From an uncultured Prevotella sp. (lineage in GTDB: Bacteria > Bacteroidota > Bacteroidia > Bacteroidales > Bacteroidaceae): a DNA stretch of 42,963 nt. The stretch lies in the NCBI GenBank assembly GCA_900322175.1, contig ONYZ01000019.1, positions 1 through 42,963 on the forward strand. Direction: 5' to 3'. This document shows positions 7,466 through 17,021 of the stretch, one piece after another; position 1 is the stretch's first letter, and each line of letters opens with the position of its first letter. The notes beneath the pieces are model-generated. The model made no database searches. It was not told where the DNA came from and worked only from the letters and a program-made list of their open reading frames with translations. Both the position numbers and the translations under genes were made by a program.

Positions 7466-8950
7466 ATGAAAAAGATTAATGTCTTGCTCGCCGGCGTGAT
7501 GCTGACAGCAGCTACAACAACAGCCACAGCAGGTGGCATCTTAACCAATACTAATCAGAGTATCGACTTTCTGCGCAACCCCGCGCGAGATGCAGCCATC
7601 GGCCTCGATGGAGTATACAGCAATCCTGCTGGTGTAGCATTCATGCCCGAAGGTTTCTATCTGGGCATCAACTGGCAGTACGCTCATCAGACGCGTACCA
7701 TCGAGAGTACAAACCCCGTGTTTGCACTTGGTAAGAAGAATGATGGCCTGGACACAAAGACCTTCGAGGGTATAGCCGACGCACCATTCATCCCATCTAT
7801 CCAGGCTGCCTATAATAAGGGGAACTGGAGCGTTCAGTTCAACTTCTCAGTACCTGGTGGCGGTGGTGCATGTGAATTTGCTGACGGACTGGGTTCGTTC
7901 GAGAGTGTAGTAGGAAGCATTGCCAACCAGCTTAAGCCTCTGGGTGCTACTGGTTACGATATGGACGGCTACATGCAGGGACGTCAGTACTACTTCGGAT
8001 TCCAGTTGGGTACTGCTTATAAGATTACAAAGGATTTCTCTGTATATGGTGGTTTGCGTGTGCTCTATGGTACTGCTACCTATAAGGCAAAGATCAGCAA
8101 CATCATGGTAAACACCGCTGGTGGTTATGTTGATTTCGGCAGTTTCCTGCAGGGAGCAGCAACAACAGTTGATGCAGGTATCAGTCAGGTAAATGCCGGT
8201 ATTGCCCAGTGTCAGGCAACAGGCGTTCCTGTACCAGCAGAGCTCACCACGAAGCTGGCTCAGCTCGAAGGCACAAAAGAGAGCCTCAACTCACTGCAGA
8301 AGTATTCAGAAGGTGTTAACCTGCTGTGTAATCAGTCGAGTGTAGGTGTTGCTCCTGTTATCGGTATCGACTGGCGTGTAGGCAACTTCAACTTCGCTGC
8401 CAAGTATGAGGCTAAGACTGAGATTCACATGAAGAACGAGTCGACCGTAAACAAGGCCAGCGAGATTCCTGCAGTAAACAAGTTCCGCGATGCTGAGAAG
8501 ATCGACGAGGACATGCCTGCACAGTTGTCACTTGGTGCAATGTGGACCATGAGCGACAACTTCCGTCTGAATCTGGGTTACCACCACTACTACGACAAGA
8601 GTGTGAAGTGGTACAACAATACTCAGGATCTGCTTGGTGGTGGCACCAACGAGTATCTGGCTGGTGCAGAGTGGGATCTTACAGACAAGCTCACCATCAG
8701 TGGTGGTGGTCAGCTCACACGCTATCAGCTCACCGATCAGTACATGAACGATATGTCGTTCGTTGTAAACAGCTACAGCCTTGGTTGCGGTTTCAACTAC
8801 AAGGCAAGCGACAAGGTTACACTGAAGGCTGCTTACTTCCAGACAAACTACGATCACTACAAGCGCAACGACTACCCACAGGCTGGTGTAAGCGACGACT
8901 TCACTCGTACCAACCGCGTACTTGGTGTAGGTTGCGAACTTAAGTTCTAA
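7466..8950 (+). CDS. OmpP1/FadL/TodX-family outer-membrane transport protein
   Basis: A 494-residue outer-membrane beta-barrel protein with a signal peptide (MKKINVLLAGVMLTAATTTATA). The start of the mature part (GGILTNTNQSIDFLRNPARD, then IGLDGVYSNPAGVAFM) is the conserved hatch/N-terminal region of FadL-type channels, which move hydrophobic compounds across the outer membrane. Beta-strand-like alternation continues to a C-terminal aromatic residue (LGVGCELKF), typical for BAM-assembled barrels. Residues ~235-285 hold a helical insertion. The substrate is unknown. It is monocistronic: promoter box at 7428, terminator of the preceding gene upstream, convergent priA six bases downstream. Confidence 0.88.
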   Translation: MKKINVLLAGVMLTAATTTATAGGILTNTNQSIDFLRNPARDAAIGLDGVYSNPAGVAFMPEGFYLGINWQYAHQTRTIESTNPVFALGKKNDGLDTKTFEGIADAPFIPSIQAAYNKGNWSVQFNFSVPGGGGACEFADGLGSFESVVGSIANQLKPLGATGYDMDGYMQGRQYYFGFQLGTAYKITKDFSVYGGLRVLYGTATYKAKISNIMVNTAGGYVDFGSFLQGAATTVDAGISQVNAGIAQCQATGVPVPAELTTKLAQLEGTKESLNSLQKYSEGVNLLCNQSSVGVAPVIGIDWRVGNFNFAAKYEAKTEIHMKNESTVNKASEIPAVNKFRDAEKIDEDMPAQLSLGAMWTMSDNFRLNLGYHHYYDKSVKWYNNTQDLLGGGTNEYLAGAEWDLTDKLTISGGGQLTRYQLTDQYMNDMSFVVNSYSLGCGFNYKASDKVTLKAAYFQTNYDHYKRNDYPQAGVSDDFTRTNRVLGVGCELKF

Positions 8951-8956
8951 TAATGG

Positions 8957-11212
8957 TTATTGCGGATCTACGTCGAAGTAGATCTGGAGCGACGAATAGC
9001 GCTTGTCTTGTAGCATCTGCTGCTGGGCAAGCGCTAAATATTTGCGCACATCGGCCATGTTGATGCCAAGTTCTAGTTTCAACACAATTTTGCGAATAGA
9101 CAGTGACTTGACCTTTGCCACAGCAGGTTTGTCAGGACCTAGCACTCTAGAAGAGAACCACTGGCGCAAGCGACTACCCATCTCGATGCTAGCAGTTTCT
9201 ACTACCGCATCAGAACGATGCTTAAGATATACGTAAACTAAACGATAATACGGTGGGTAATGGAACTGCTGTCGCTCTGCTATCAACGATTGATACAAGC
9301 CAGCATAGTCATTATGTACCACTTGCTGGATTACCGGATTTGTTGGCGACTTTGTCTGAAGAATCACCAATCCTTGTTTGCCCTTTCGCCCAGCACGACC
9401 ACTCACCTGTGCCATCATCATATAGGCTTGCTCGTAAGCACGGAAATCAGGATAGTTCAGCAGGTTATCAGCATTAAGGATACCCACAACAGAAACCTTG
9501 TCGAAATCCAATCCTTTTGATATCATCTGGGTTCCTATCAGCAGGTTGGTCCTACCTGTAGAGAAATCGCAGATGATACGTTCGTAGGCATTGCGTGTAC
9601 GAGTGGTGTCAAGGTCCATTCGTGCAATACGTGCATCGGGGAATATATCACGCAACTGGTCTTCAACCTTCTCTGTGCCATAACCACGCGTCTGAAGATC
9701 GTGACATCCGCAAGCAGGACACTCTGTTGGCACCTGATAGGTATATCCACAATAATGGCACGTTAATTGGTTCATATTGCGATGCAGGGTGAGCGACACA
9801 TCGCAATGCTGACAATGAGGCACCCAACCACACTGCTTGCACTCTATCATAGGTGCATATCCACGACGATTCTGGAATAGTATCACCTGTTCACCACGTT
9901 CCAAAGCTTCGCGAGTCTTGGCTAGCAATAGTGGCGAGAATGGTCCGTTCATCATCTTGCGATGCTGTAGATCCTTGATATCAACCACCTGAATCTCTGG
10001 CAACTCTATACCTTTATATCTCTGGAACAACTCCACCAATCCGTATTTTCCTGTCTTGGCGTTATGATATGTCTCGACTGATGGAGTTGCTGTACCAAGT
10101 AGCGTCTTTGCACCATACATCTGAGCCAACATGATAGCAGCAGAGCGGGCATGATATCGTGGGGCTGGATCCTGCTGTTTATACGAGGTAACATGCTCCT
10201 CATCGATAATGACCAATCCAAGATTCTGGAATGGTAGCAATACAGAACTACGCGCTCCAAGTATCACATCGTAAGGATGCTTTGACAACTGCTTCTGCCA
10301 TATCTCCACACGCTCAGCATCAGAGTATTTGCTATGGTATATACCAAGCCGATTGCCAAACACCCGTTGTAGTCTCTGCATCATCTGCACAGTAAGTGCA
10401 ATCTCTGGCAACAGATACAGCACCTGCTGATGTTTATCCAATGCTTGCTGAATCATGTGGATATAAATCTCGGTCTTACCACTCGACGTTACGCCGTGCA
10501 GTAGCGTTACATTCTTCTTCAAGAACGAGAACTGTATCTGATTGAACGCATCCTGCTGAGCAGTACTCAGGGGCTTGATATTCTCAGGATGAGGATCGCC
10601 ACCAAAATTGAGCCGACCAACCTCTTTATCGTATGTCTCCAGCAGCCCACGCTGAACTAGAGCATTTACAGACTGTAGTGTATGGCCTTGGTTCAACAAT
10701 TCGTCACGGGTTATTTCAAACAGGCTATCCCCCCGCCCTACCTGATCCCAACCAGATAGTTCGAGATAATCAAGAAAAGCCTTCAACTGTTTAGATGCCC
10801 TCTGCAGCATATCAATTGCCACATGCAGAGCCTGCTCGCTACGGAACTTTGGCGAGAGTTGAATATATAGTTCTGTTCTTGGTCGATAACCATCCTCAGC
10901 CTTCAACCCCGATGGCAGAGCTGCCTTATACACCTCGCCAATAGGCGACATATAGTAATCGGCTATCCACAACCACAACTTCAATTGACAGTCAGTAATG
11001 ACCGGTTCTGTATCCATCACCTGGCTGATGGGTTTAACCTGATAGCCTTGTGGCTTATTATCATGCAGACGAGCTACAATACCTAGATACGTCTTGCTGC
11101 GCCCAAAGGTCACAAGTACGCGCACGCCAATCTTTACATCCATACCTTCAGGCACAGAGTATGTAAAAAATCCCGCTAAGGGAACAGGCAATATCACATC
11201 AGCGTAACTCAT
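8957..11212 (-). CDS. priA: primosomal replication-restart helicase
   Basis: A ~751-residue superfamily 2 helicase that reloads the replisome at stalled forks. The 3'-end-binding domain (MSYADVILPVPL..FTYSVP) is followed by Walker A (LLHGVTSSGKTEIYIH), the DEEH box (VIIDEEHVTSYK), a zinc-binding region with four CxxC-type pairs (CKQCGW, CQHC, CHYCGY, CPACGC), and C-terminal helicase motifs (GTQMISKGLDFD, SGRAGR). The start at 11212 is chosen because homologues begin with MSYADV-like sequence; the open frame extends upstream to 11320 but would cross a strong terminator hairpin (11237-11259). Leftward, convergent with the FadL gene. Confidence 0.95.
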   Translation of the reverse strand: MSYADVILPVPLAGFFTYSVPEGMDVKIGVRVLVTFGRSKTYLGIVARLHDNKPQGYQVKPISQVMDTEPVITDCQLKLWLWIADYYMSPIGEVYKAALPSGLKAEDGYRPRTELYIQLSPKFRSEQALHVAIDMLQRASKQLKAFLDYLELSGWDQVGRGDSLFEITRDELLNQGHTLQSVNALVQRGLLETYDKEVGRLNFGGDPHPENIKPLSTAQQDAFNQIQFSFLKKNVTLLHGVTSSGKTEIYIHMIQQALDKHQQVLYLLPEIALTVQMMQRLQRVFGNRLGIYHSKYSDAERVEIWQKQLSKHPYDVILGARSSVLLPFQNLGLVIIDEEHVTSYKQQDPAPRYHARSAAIMLAQMYGAKTLLGTATPSVETYHNAKTGKYGLVELFQRYKGIELPEIQVVDIKDLQHRKMMNGPFSPLLLAKTREALERGEQVILFQNRRGYAPMIECKQCGWVPHCQHCDVSLTLHRNMNQLTCHYCGYTYQVPTECPACGCHDLQTRGYGTEKVEDQLRDIFPDARIARMDLDTTRTRNAYERIICDFSTGRTNLLIGTQMISKGLDFDKVSVVGILNADNLLNYPDFRAYEQAYMMMAQVSGRAGRKGKQGLVILQTKSPTNPVIQQVVHNDYAGLYQSLIAERQQFHYPPYYRLVYVYLKHRSDAVVETASIEMGSRLRQWFSSRVLGPDKPAVAKVKSLSIRKIVLKLELGINMADVRKYLALAQQQMLQDKRYSSLQIYFDVDPQ

Positions 11213-11236
11213 CAGCCGACAAAAGTACACAAAAAA

Positions 11237-11259
11237 GCCGAATGCTCCAAACATTCGGC
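11237..11259 (-). terminator. bidirectional-looking terminator between priA and the beta-barrel gene
   Basis: GCCGAATG and CATTCGGC pair across a seven-base loop, with T-rich runs on both sides. On the minus strand it follows the stop of the 205-residue barrel gene by about 30 bp and lies just before the priA start. Confidence 0.8.
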
Positions 11260-11289
11260 CTATTTTTTCGATTATCTTTGCTCTGTTTC

Positions 11290-11907
11290 TTAGAAGTAAT
11301 ATGCCAAAGCAATCTGCCAAGAGTTTGCCTTGGTATCGCCAGTAACAACGTTACTAACTGTACCTACTACGTCTTCAACGCCAAAGTTTCCTGTCTTTCC
11401 GATAGCAGCATTGTAGTTGGCTGAAATCTGAAAGTGGTTGAGCAACATCAAACCAAGACCAACGTTGGCACTCAGATTAGAACTCTTCAATGTCCAATTA
11501 GAAACTTCCTTAGTTGCATTATCAACAGAAGAGAAGGTCTTGTCGCCTACATTAAAGCCGAACTGCGGACCGGCAAAAACAAAGATGCTTGCAGTAGAAC
11601 CCAAGCCAAAGCCAAATCTTACATTTACAGGAACCTGAATAGACTGCTGCTTAATCTTTTCTTCGCCCACCTTAGAGGAACGCTGATCATAGAGAGCTGA
11701 AGCATCAATACCAAGACCTACAACAGGCAGAGTAAACTTTACAGTAGGACCAATAAAGAAGCCAGCCTGATTAGAGGGAGCAATAACATCCTCGCTGAGT
11801 TTCATATTCGTTATGTTAAGACCGCCCTTAACACCAAACTGCACCTGTGCCTGAGCTGCAACAGTCATGGTTGCCATCAGCACTACCAAAGCAAATAATT
11901 TCTTCAT
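11290..11907 (-). CDS. outer-membrane beta-barrel protein (PorT/OMP_b-brl type)
   Basis: A 205-residue protein with a clear signal peptide (MKKLFALVVLMATMTVAAQA, cleavage before QVQFG) and a small beta-barrel: VQFGVKGGLNITNM at the start of the mature part, alternating strands (FFIGPTVKFTLP, VNVRFGFGLG, FVFAGPQFGFNVG, SANVGLGLML) and a C-terminal WQIALAYYF ending in Phe. This matches the porin-like/PorT family found in many copies in Bacteroidota. Specific function is unknown. It has its own -7 box (11950-11957) and terminator, so it is probably monocistronic even though the T9SS genes lie just upstream. Confidence 0.85.
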   Translation of the reverse strand: MKKLFALVVLMATMTVAAQAQVQFGVKGGLNITNMKLSEDVIAPSNQAGFFIGPTVKFTLPVVGLGIDASALYDQRSSKVGEEKIKQQSIQVPVNVRFGFGLGSTASIFVFAGPQFGFNVGDKTFSSVDNATKEVSNWTLKSSNLSANVGLGLMLLNHFQISANYNAAIGKTGNFGVEDVVGTVSNVVTGDTKANSWQIALAYYF

Positions 11908-11949
11908 AACCTATTAATTTTTTAATGTTAATGAATCTTACTACGGCTG

Positions 11950-11957
11950 CAAAGATA
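11950..11957 (-). promoter_or_regulatory. -7 box for the 205-residue beta-barrel gene
   Basis: On the minus strand it reads TATCTTTG, about 43 bp before the ATG at 11907, in an AT-rich spacer after gldN. Confidence 0.6.
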
Positions 11958-12022
11958 CGAAAAAAGTTGGAATAGAGGAGTTTTTATCTATTTTTTTTCG
12001 TGTTTAACCTCTATTTTCGCTT

Positions 12023-13111
12023 TTAGTGTCTCTGGCGACGTACTGAAACTCTAGCAGCACTATTGCTAATACTGCTTGCTTTCTCTGATTTCTGCGACTT
12101 CTGTTTAGCCACTTTCACACCCTTGTTTGATGCAGGTTTGTTCTTTGCAGCTTTAGCCTTTTTACCTGTCTTAACATCATTAACCACAGCAATACTATCC
12201 AGCGAGTCGCGCTTGGCAGGATCGCCAAAGATTGTCTTCTTAAATGCTTCGAGCTCAGCCTCAATACGCTGCTGCTCGGCAGTCATCTTTGTCTTATCAC
12301 CCTTACATAGTTGCGAAAGAGTCTTACCTTGTGCATTGTTGGTCTTGTATATCTTGCCACGATACATATTGAGCGTAAAGAAATCGTCCATCGACACTTG
12401 TGCAGCGTTATTCATATTGCTCACCATCACCGTCTGACGATTAAGGAATGGCTCCAGATCGCTGTACTTAACCCAGAACAGCGGATACTGTGTTACAGAC
12501 TTTTCCTCGTTCTCATCACTGCTCATAGAGAACTCACCCTCTTCCTCTACAGCAATCGGACACAGAGCAAGCACCTTGATATGAAACGAAGAATTAGCCT
12601 GATCGTAATAAGCACTCTCCTTGAGATAATACTTCTTCACCTCGGCCGAAGGGATATTGCTGTTTTCAACCTTTATACGTCCGTTCTGCTCTTCGTATGG
12701 GATACGATATTCGTGCAACCAAGTCTTCATATCAATCTTTGCCTCATCTGTAAAAACATCGCTACCATCAGTAGGATACTCGTAGATGGGGATATACCCA
12801 CTCAGAGCCAGCTTCAATATATATGTAAATAGGTTTAACTGCTTGCCCTGGGGCTCTACTGGATAGTATAGGCCGCCATTAGCATCTTCGTCGAGCGAAA
12901 TCTCACGATAGATATCGCGACGCCACACCACCTCCTCAGGCATCTCTACAGCTGTAGGGAATGATATCTGGGCACGCATCGACATGGCTGAAGATGCATT
13001 TTTCTGCTGGTTAGCCTGCTTTTCCTTCTGTTCAGCACGTCGCTGTGGCGGTTGGGCTACAGTCGTTACAACCATCAGCATCAGGGTTAAAAAGAACAAT
13101 ACTCTTTTCAT
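12023..13111 (-). CDS. gldN: type IX secretion system protein GldN/PorN
   Basis: A 362-residue periplasmic T9SS component with signal peptide (MKRVLFFLTLMLMVVTTVAQ). GldN/PorN binds GldK/PorK to form the large ring under the outer membrane. Recognisable features are the early WRRDIYREISLDED block, NGGLYYPVEPQG, YQLFWVKYSDLEPF-like text near 200-220, and YRGKIYKTNN. The C-terminal ~60 residues are Lys/Ala/Ser-rich and low complexity, ending in ARVSVRRQRH, which looks like a variable tail. It is the last gene of the porP-gldK-gldL-gldM-gldN operon, 16 bp after gldM. No hairpin terminator is obvious directly after it. Confidence 0.93.
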   Translation of the reverse strand: MKRVLFFLTLMLMVVTTVAQPPQRRAEQKEKQANQQKNASSAMSMRAQISFPTAVEMPEEVVWRRDIYREISLDEDANGGLYYPVEPQGKQLNLFTYILKLALSGYIPIYEYPTDGSDVFTDEAKIDMKTWLHEYRIPYEEQNGRIKVENSNIPSAEVKKYYLKESAYYDQANSSFHIKVLALCPIAVEEEGEFSMSSDENEEKSVTQYPLFWVKYSDLEPFLNRQTVMVSNMNNAAQVSMDDFFTLNMYRGKIYKTNNAQGKTLSQLCKGDKTKMTAEQQRIEAELEAFKKTIFGDPAKRDSLDSIAVVNDVKTGKKAKAAKNKPASNKGVKVAKQKSQKSEKASSISNSAARVSVRRQRH

Positions 13112-13127
13112 ATCTCTTATACCTTAT

Positions 13128-14687
13128 TTATTTTACTTTTACTTCCATCGAATTAGTAAGCGTACGTGTCAGTCCGTCAGGACCAACTACAGTTACTCTC
13201 GAAATATAGAATCGACGATTTCGAGCCAGTTTGCGGAATGTATCCTTCTGTCGACCAGAGAACTGAGCGCCATCCGATGTCATAGGCACTGCATTACCCA
13301 TATTGTCGAAGAACACAGTCTCGAAACTCTGCACACGGAAGGCGATATCCAATATACCATCGTCGATAGCCGCTCCCAGTTTATCCACGGCCACAAGTTG
13401 GGTCTTGGGCAAATCACCACCTTTATAACGGGTAGGATTGCCATGCTCGTCAGTCATAGATATATAAGGTGTTGGATCGGGTAATTTGCGCACACGGAAT
13501 GTGTATTGTCCCATCTGCTGAGGACGACCTGTATTGGTAGATGTAACAGTGATTACAGCATCCTGACCTATCTTGGATGGTTTAGCGATATACTTACCCG
13601 GACCTACAGACTGCAGAGAACCATTGGTCATCGAGGCTTGAATCTTGTTTAGAGGCACTCCTGGCACACTTATGCTGATAGGATTGGCATAACCTGCATA
13701 AAGCATATTCATAAGGTCGGCCGATACTGTAGCACTTGGTTCTACTACAGTATAGTCTTGTGCAAACTCACGACGGATACGGTCGCCATTGCCGTTTACC
13801 ATCTCCATATATCCCTTCAGCGTAAAGTCGCCCGTCTTTCCACAAACAGTTTCGTACAGACCATTCTGCAGATTTACCTTCTGACCGCCAATAAAGATGT
13901 CAGGCACCTGAGTAGTGTCGACAGCGGCCATCACGATACGGGCAGAGAAACGGTCGCCACGCACGATAGTCTTTGAGTTTGGTATAACGAATGCATCAAG
14001 CAGATTCACACGTATATCCTTCACGTCGATATTCTGTACCAGTCTGTGCAGCACTTCGCCTTCAGCATAGCGTACATCGCTCTGTAGTTTCGATAACAAT
14101 GTAACAGCAGCTGCAGCAGGCATCGATTCGAACATATACTCCTGCCAGTTCTTACCCATGGCGCGCTTTGGCACTTCAGTTGTAAGGTTGCTAGCTATTA
14201 TCTTTTTCTGCTTCTCGTCTGTTACCATAGTAAGCATACGATTGCGGAATGAGTTAATAGCATCATATAGTTTCTGTCCCTGTCCGTTGGTTGGCGACAG
14301 CATCACGTAGTTGGCTGGTTCTTGGTCTTCCTTGTTGCGTATGTTGGTCACATCACCGTCCTTACCATCAGCCTCTACCACGATAGCCTGCTTCAGACTA
14401 GCCGCAAAGTTGTATAGCGAGTCGCTCATGTGTCGCACTTGCTGAGCTTTGTCATACCACTCTTTGGTCTTCTGTGGATTGGCCTTCATCTGTTGTTCGA
14501 AGGTCTCGTATATAGCCAGGTTCTCCTTAGAAGAGTTGCTGGTAGTACGATTCAGACTTTCCTCCACAATCGAGAAGCCGTTGAGCACCTCGTTAGAAAC
14601 GTTAAGTGCCAACATAGCCATCAAGACGACGTACATCAGATTGATCATCTTCTGGCGTGGAGAAACGGGTCTTTTCTTTATTGCCAT
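13128..14687 (-). CDS. gldM: type IX secretion system motor protein GldM/PorM
   Basis: A 519-residue inner-membrane protein with one N-terminal helix (MINLMYVVLMAMLALNVSNE, residues ~14-33) and a long periplasmic region of four consecutive domains. With GldL it forms the proton-driven motor that energises T9SS secretion and reaches the outer-membrane GldKN ring. The N-terminus SPRQKMINLMYVVL and NVSNEVLNGF are family hallmarks. Internal blocks such as VAVDKLGA and FSGRQKDTFRKLARN fit the C-terminal domains. Length is normal (~515-520). It lies 26 bp after gldL and 16 bp before gldN. Confidence 0.95.
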   Translation of the reverse strand: MAIKKRPVSPRQKMINLMYVVLMAMLALNVSNEVLNGFSIVEESLNRTTSNSSKENLAIYETFEQQMKANPQKTKEWYDKAQQVRHMSDSLYNFAASLKQAIVVEADGKDGDVTNIRNKEDQEPANYVMLSPTNGQGQKLYDAINSFRNRMLTMVTDEKQKKIIASNLTTEVPKRAMGKNWQEYMFESMPAAAAVTLLSKLQSDVRYAEGEVLHRLVQNIDVKDIRVNLLDAFVIPNSKTIVRGDRFSARIVMAAVDTTQVPDIFIGGQKVNLQNGLYETVCGKTGDFTLKGYMEMVNGNGDRIRREFAQDYTVVEPSATVSADLMNMLYAGYANPISISVPGVPLNKIQASMTNGSLQSVGPGKYIAKPSKIGQDAVITVTSTNTGRPQQMGQYTFRVRKLPDPTPYISMTDEHGNPTRYKGGDLPKTQLVAVDKLGAAIDDGILDIAFRVQSFETVFFDNMGNAVPMTSDGAQFSGRQKDTFRKLARNRRFYISRVTVVGPDGLTRTLTNSMEVKVK

Positions 14688-14713
14688 TTTTTAATATACT
14701 ATTTTACTATTTA

Positions 14714-15541
14714 TTATGGGGCTACCGAGGCACGAACCTGCAAGGCTTCAATCATACGTGCATAGATACTGTTCAGTTCCTGTATCTGTGCAGCCATCTT
14801 CTTCGTCTGCTCGTTAATATCGTCGATAGTACCAATCTGCGAGCTAGCACTCTTCAACTGCATTTCGTAAACCTTGCATATACCAGTAAGCGTACGGTTC
14901 AGGTTCTCCATCTCTTCCGAGTCGTGCGCCAACTTCTCGTTCTGGGCTGAAACCATCGAGAGGGTTTCTGTCAGATGCTTCAACTCCTCAACATAGCTTG
15001 ATGTTGCAGCCTCAAGTTCAGGATTAGCAGATGCAGCTACAGGAGCAGCGACTACAGGCTGACCAGATACTACAGATGGAGTTGGTGTTACAGATGGAGT
15101 TGGTGTTACAGATGGAGCAGATGTGACTGGCGGAACAGTTGCTGCTGGCTGTGCTGCCGTAGCAGGCTGACCATTATAAGTGCCACCACTCCCATTGATA
15201 ATGATAGTGCCACCATTGCCACCAATCACAGTTGCACTGCCACCATTGCTCTCTTCAACATCTTCATCTTCTGTCTTTAAATGAGTATCAAGATCCATTC
15301 CGTCGGTAGTTTTGTCGAATGGACGATCGAAGGCTGAGATAAAGAACACAAACACCTCAGTTCCCATACCCAGGAACAGGAAGAAGTCAGCTCCACTCAG
15401 ATGGGTAAGTTTAAACAGCGTACCCAAGATAACGATTGATGCGCCCCAGCTATAGGCGTAATTCAGAAACGTCTGTCCAGGAACACTATCCATCCACTTC
15501 TGCAAGCGGTACACGATATTGTATTTACTGTATATTGTCAT
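14714..15541 (-). CDS. gldL: type IX secretion system motor protein GldL/PorL
   Basis: A 275-residue inner-membrane T9SS motor subunit. Two membrane helices occupy residues ~28-45 and ~52-70; the second (FFLFLGMGTEVFVFFISAF) contains Glu62, corresponding to the conserved membrane glutamate implicated in proton use in this family. After the membrane region come an acidic linker, a Gly/Asn-rich stretch (VIGGNGGTIIINGSGG) and a Pro/Thr/Ser linker coded by an 18-bp tandem repeat (15072-15117). The C-terminal ~85 residues form a coiled coil (LEAATSSYVEELKHLTETLS..). The linker is longer and more repetitive than the compact GldL I would expect. Gene spacing: 29 bp after gldK, 26 bp before gldM. Confidence 0.93.
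   Translation of the reverse strand: MTIYSKYNIVYRLQKWMDSVPGQTFLNYAYSWGASIVILGTLFKLTHLSGADFFLFLGMGTEVFVFFISAFDRPFDKTTDGMDLDTHLKTEDEDVEESNGGSATVIGGNGGTIIINGSGGTYNGQPATAAQPAATVPPVTSAPSVTPTPSVTPTPSVVSGQPVVAAPVAASANPELEAATSSYVEELKHLTETLSMVSAQNEKLAHDSEEMENLNRTLTGICKVYEMQLKSASSQIGTIDDINEQTKKMAAQIQELNSIYARMIEALQVRASVAP
15072..15117. repeat. 18-bp tandem repeat in gldL linker
   Basis: The unit ACAGATGGAGTTGGTGTT occurs twice in full (15072-15089, 15090-15107) plus ten bases of a third copy. It encodes repeated SVTPTP. Whole-unit changes would keep the frame, so linker length could vary among strains. Confidence 0.8.
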
Positions 15542-15570
15542 AACTCCTCAGTATTTAGTGTTTCACCTCT

Positions 15571-17007
15571 TTACTTTTTCTTTCCCTTTGTAGTCTTTGC
15601 GCGCTCGCTGGTAGAATTTGCCAGACTGCGAACACAGCGGAATCCGATATACGAACGTGGCTGATTCTGATATTCAGCACTACGCCATGCAGAGCGGATA
15701 TACGACTCAGGATCCTTCCACGAGCCACCTCTCACGCTCTTACGCTTAAGTCGGTAAGGATCCTCCTGTGCTGCATTATACTTCAGCTGTGGATTGATAT
15801 CGTTCATAGCCTCCACACCTGCCTCTGTATAGATGGTACTGGTCCACTCGGCCACGTTTCCTGCCATATCATACAGGCCATTCGAGTTGGCCGAATATAT
15901 ACCCACACGACTGGTAATCAGGTTACCATCCTTGGTATAGTTGCCGTTGTCTGGCTTAAAGTTAGCATAGAAACAGCCCTTGCCACTAGCAACAGCATCG
16001 TTGTCCCAGGGGAACTCGTTCTGGTCCTTGCCGCGGGCAGCATACTCCCACTCTGCCTCAGACGGCAGGCGATATCGCTGCACATATCTGGCGGCAGGGC
16101 CTAGTCCCTTCAGCAGATACTCTGTGCGCCAGGCACAATAAGCATTTGCCTGCTCCCATGTCACTCCCACCACTGGATAGTCATTGTAGGCAGGATTAGA
16201 GAAGTAGTATCTCATATACATCTCGTTGTCTGCATTTGGAAAGTCGTTTACCCAACAGGTAGTATCAGGGAATATATTCACGATATATGTGTTCAGGAAA
16301 TCCCAAGGCCCCGACAATGGGCGATTGATACTCTCACGAACAATACGTCCCTCATCGTCAACATAGGCTGTATCTTTTGATATCATCACTTGTTCCTCTG
16401 GATCGACAGTGATATCAGTATTCAGGTTGCGCTCCTGTGGATTCAGGCGATTACGACGCAGAGCAGCAGCAGTATAGTCGTACACCTCATAACGATAGTT
16501 CAGCTGACGGTAGTCCAGCATCTTTTCGCCAGTCACTGGGTTGGTCACATACAGGCCGTCGATTATCTCCTGCTCGTCCTCACTTGGTCGGCGTGGCAGC
16601 GACTTCTTCCAGTTCAGCACTGTCGAAATCTCGTTGCCGTCTTTATCAGTCTTCACAGTCTTGTATGTCTCGTCTATTTCCGACAGGCGCTCGCGCAGTA
16701 TAGAGTCGCGCACATAGTTTACAAACTGGCGATACTTAGAGTTAGTCACCTCAGTCTCGTCCATCCAGAACCCATCAACAGAGATATCCCTGAGAGGAGT
16801 TTTCTTTCCCCACAGCGAGTCCTGCTTTTCTATACCCATCTTCAGATGGCCTCGCTTCACGAGTACCATTCCGTATGGAGTAGGCTCTGTGAAAGCCTTT
16901 CCTCCAGTACCAGTCACCTCACCGCCACTGGATGTCATCATCTTGCTGCCAAAACAACTGCTTAGCAGTATTACAGCCACGGCGCATAGTCCTATAAGTT
17001 TCTTCAT
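15571..17007 (-). CDS. gldK: type IX secretion system lipoprotein GldK/PorK
   Basis: A 478-residue lipoprotein: MKKLIGLCAVAVILLSSC carries a lipobox (LSSC, Cys18). Most of the protein is a formylglycine-generating-enzyme/sulfatase-modifying-factor-like fold used here structurally, seen in YGMVLVKRGHLKMG, VTWEQANAYCAWR, RLPSEAEWEYAARG, YDMAGNVAEWTS, and the closing SYIGFRCVRS. GldK/PorK forms the outer-membrane-associated ring with GldN/PorN. Length fits family members in Prevotella. Gene order porP-gldK-gldL-gldM-gldN is the standard T9SS operon. It starts 14 bp after the porP stop and shows no separate promoter. Confidence 0.95.
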   Translation of the reverse strand: MKKLIGLCAVAVILLSSCFGSKMMTSSGGEVTGTGGKAFTEPTPYGMVLVKRGHLKMGIEKQDSLWGKKTPLRDISVDGFWMDETEVTNSKYRQFVNYVRDSILRERLSEIDETYKTVKTDKDGNEISTVLNWKKSLPRRPSEDEQEIIDGLYVTNPVTGEKMLDYRQLNYRYEVYDYTAAALRRNRLNPQERNLNTDITVDPEEQVMISKDTAYVDDEGRIVRESINRPLSGPWDFLNTYIVNIFPDTTCWVNDFPNADNEMYMRYYFSNPAYNDYPVVGVTWEQANAYCAWRTEYLLKGLGPAARYVQRYRLPSEAEWEYAARGKDQNEFPWDNDAVASGKGCFYANFKPDNGNYTKDGNLITSRVGIYSANSNGLYDMAGNVAEWTSTIYTEAGVEAMNDINPQLKYNAAQEDPYRLKRKSVRGGSWKDPESYIRSAWRSAEYQNQPRSYIGFRCVRSLANSTSERAKTTKGKKK

Positions 17008-17021
17008 ATATACCTTATTTA

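Noticed and set aside
11213-11320. N-terminal extension of PriA
   Set aside because: It would place a strong terminator hairpin inside the coding sequence, and homologues start at the MSYADV-like position.
15072-15117. CRISPR-like array in gldL
   Set aside because: Units are directly adjacent without spacers and encode a Pro/Thr linker; no cas genes are present.
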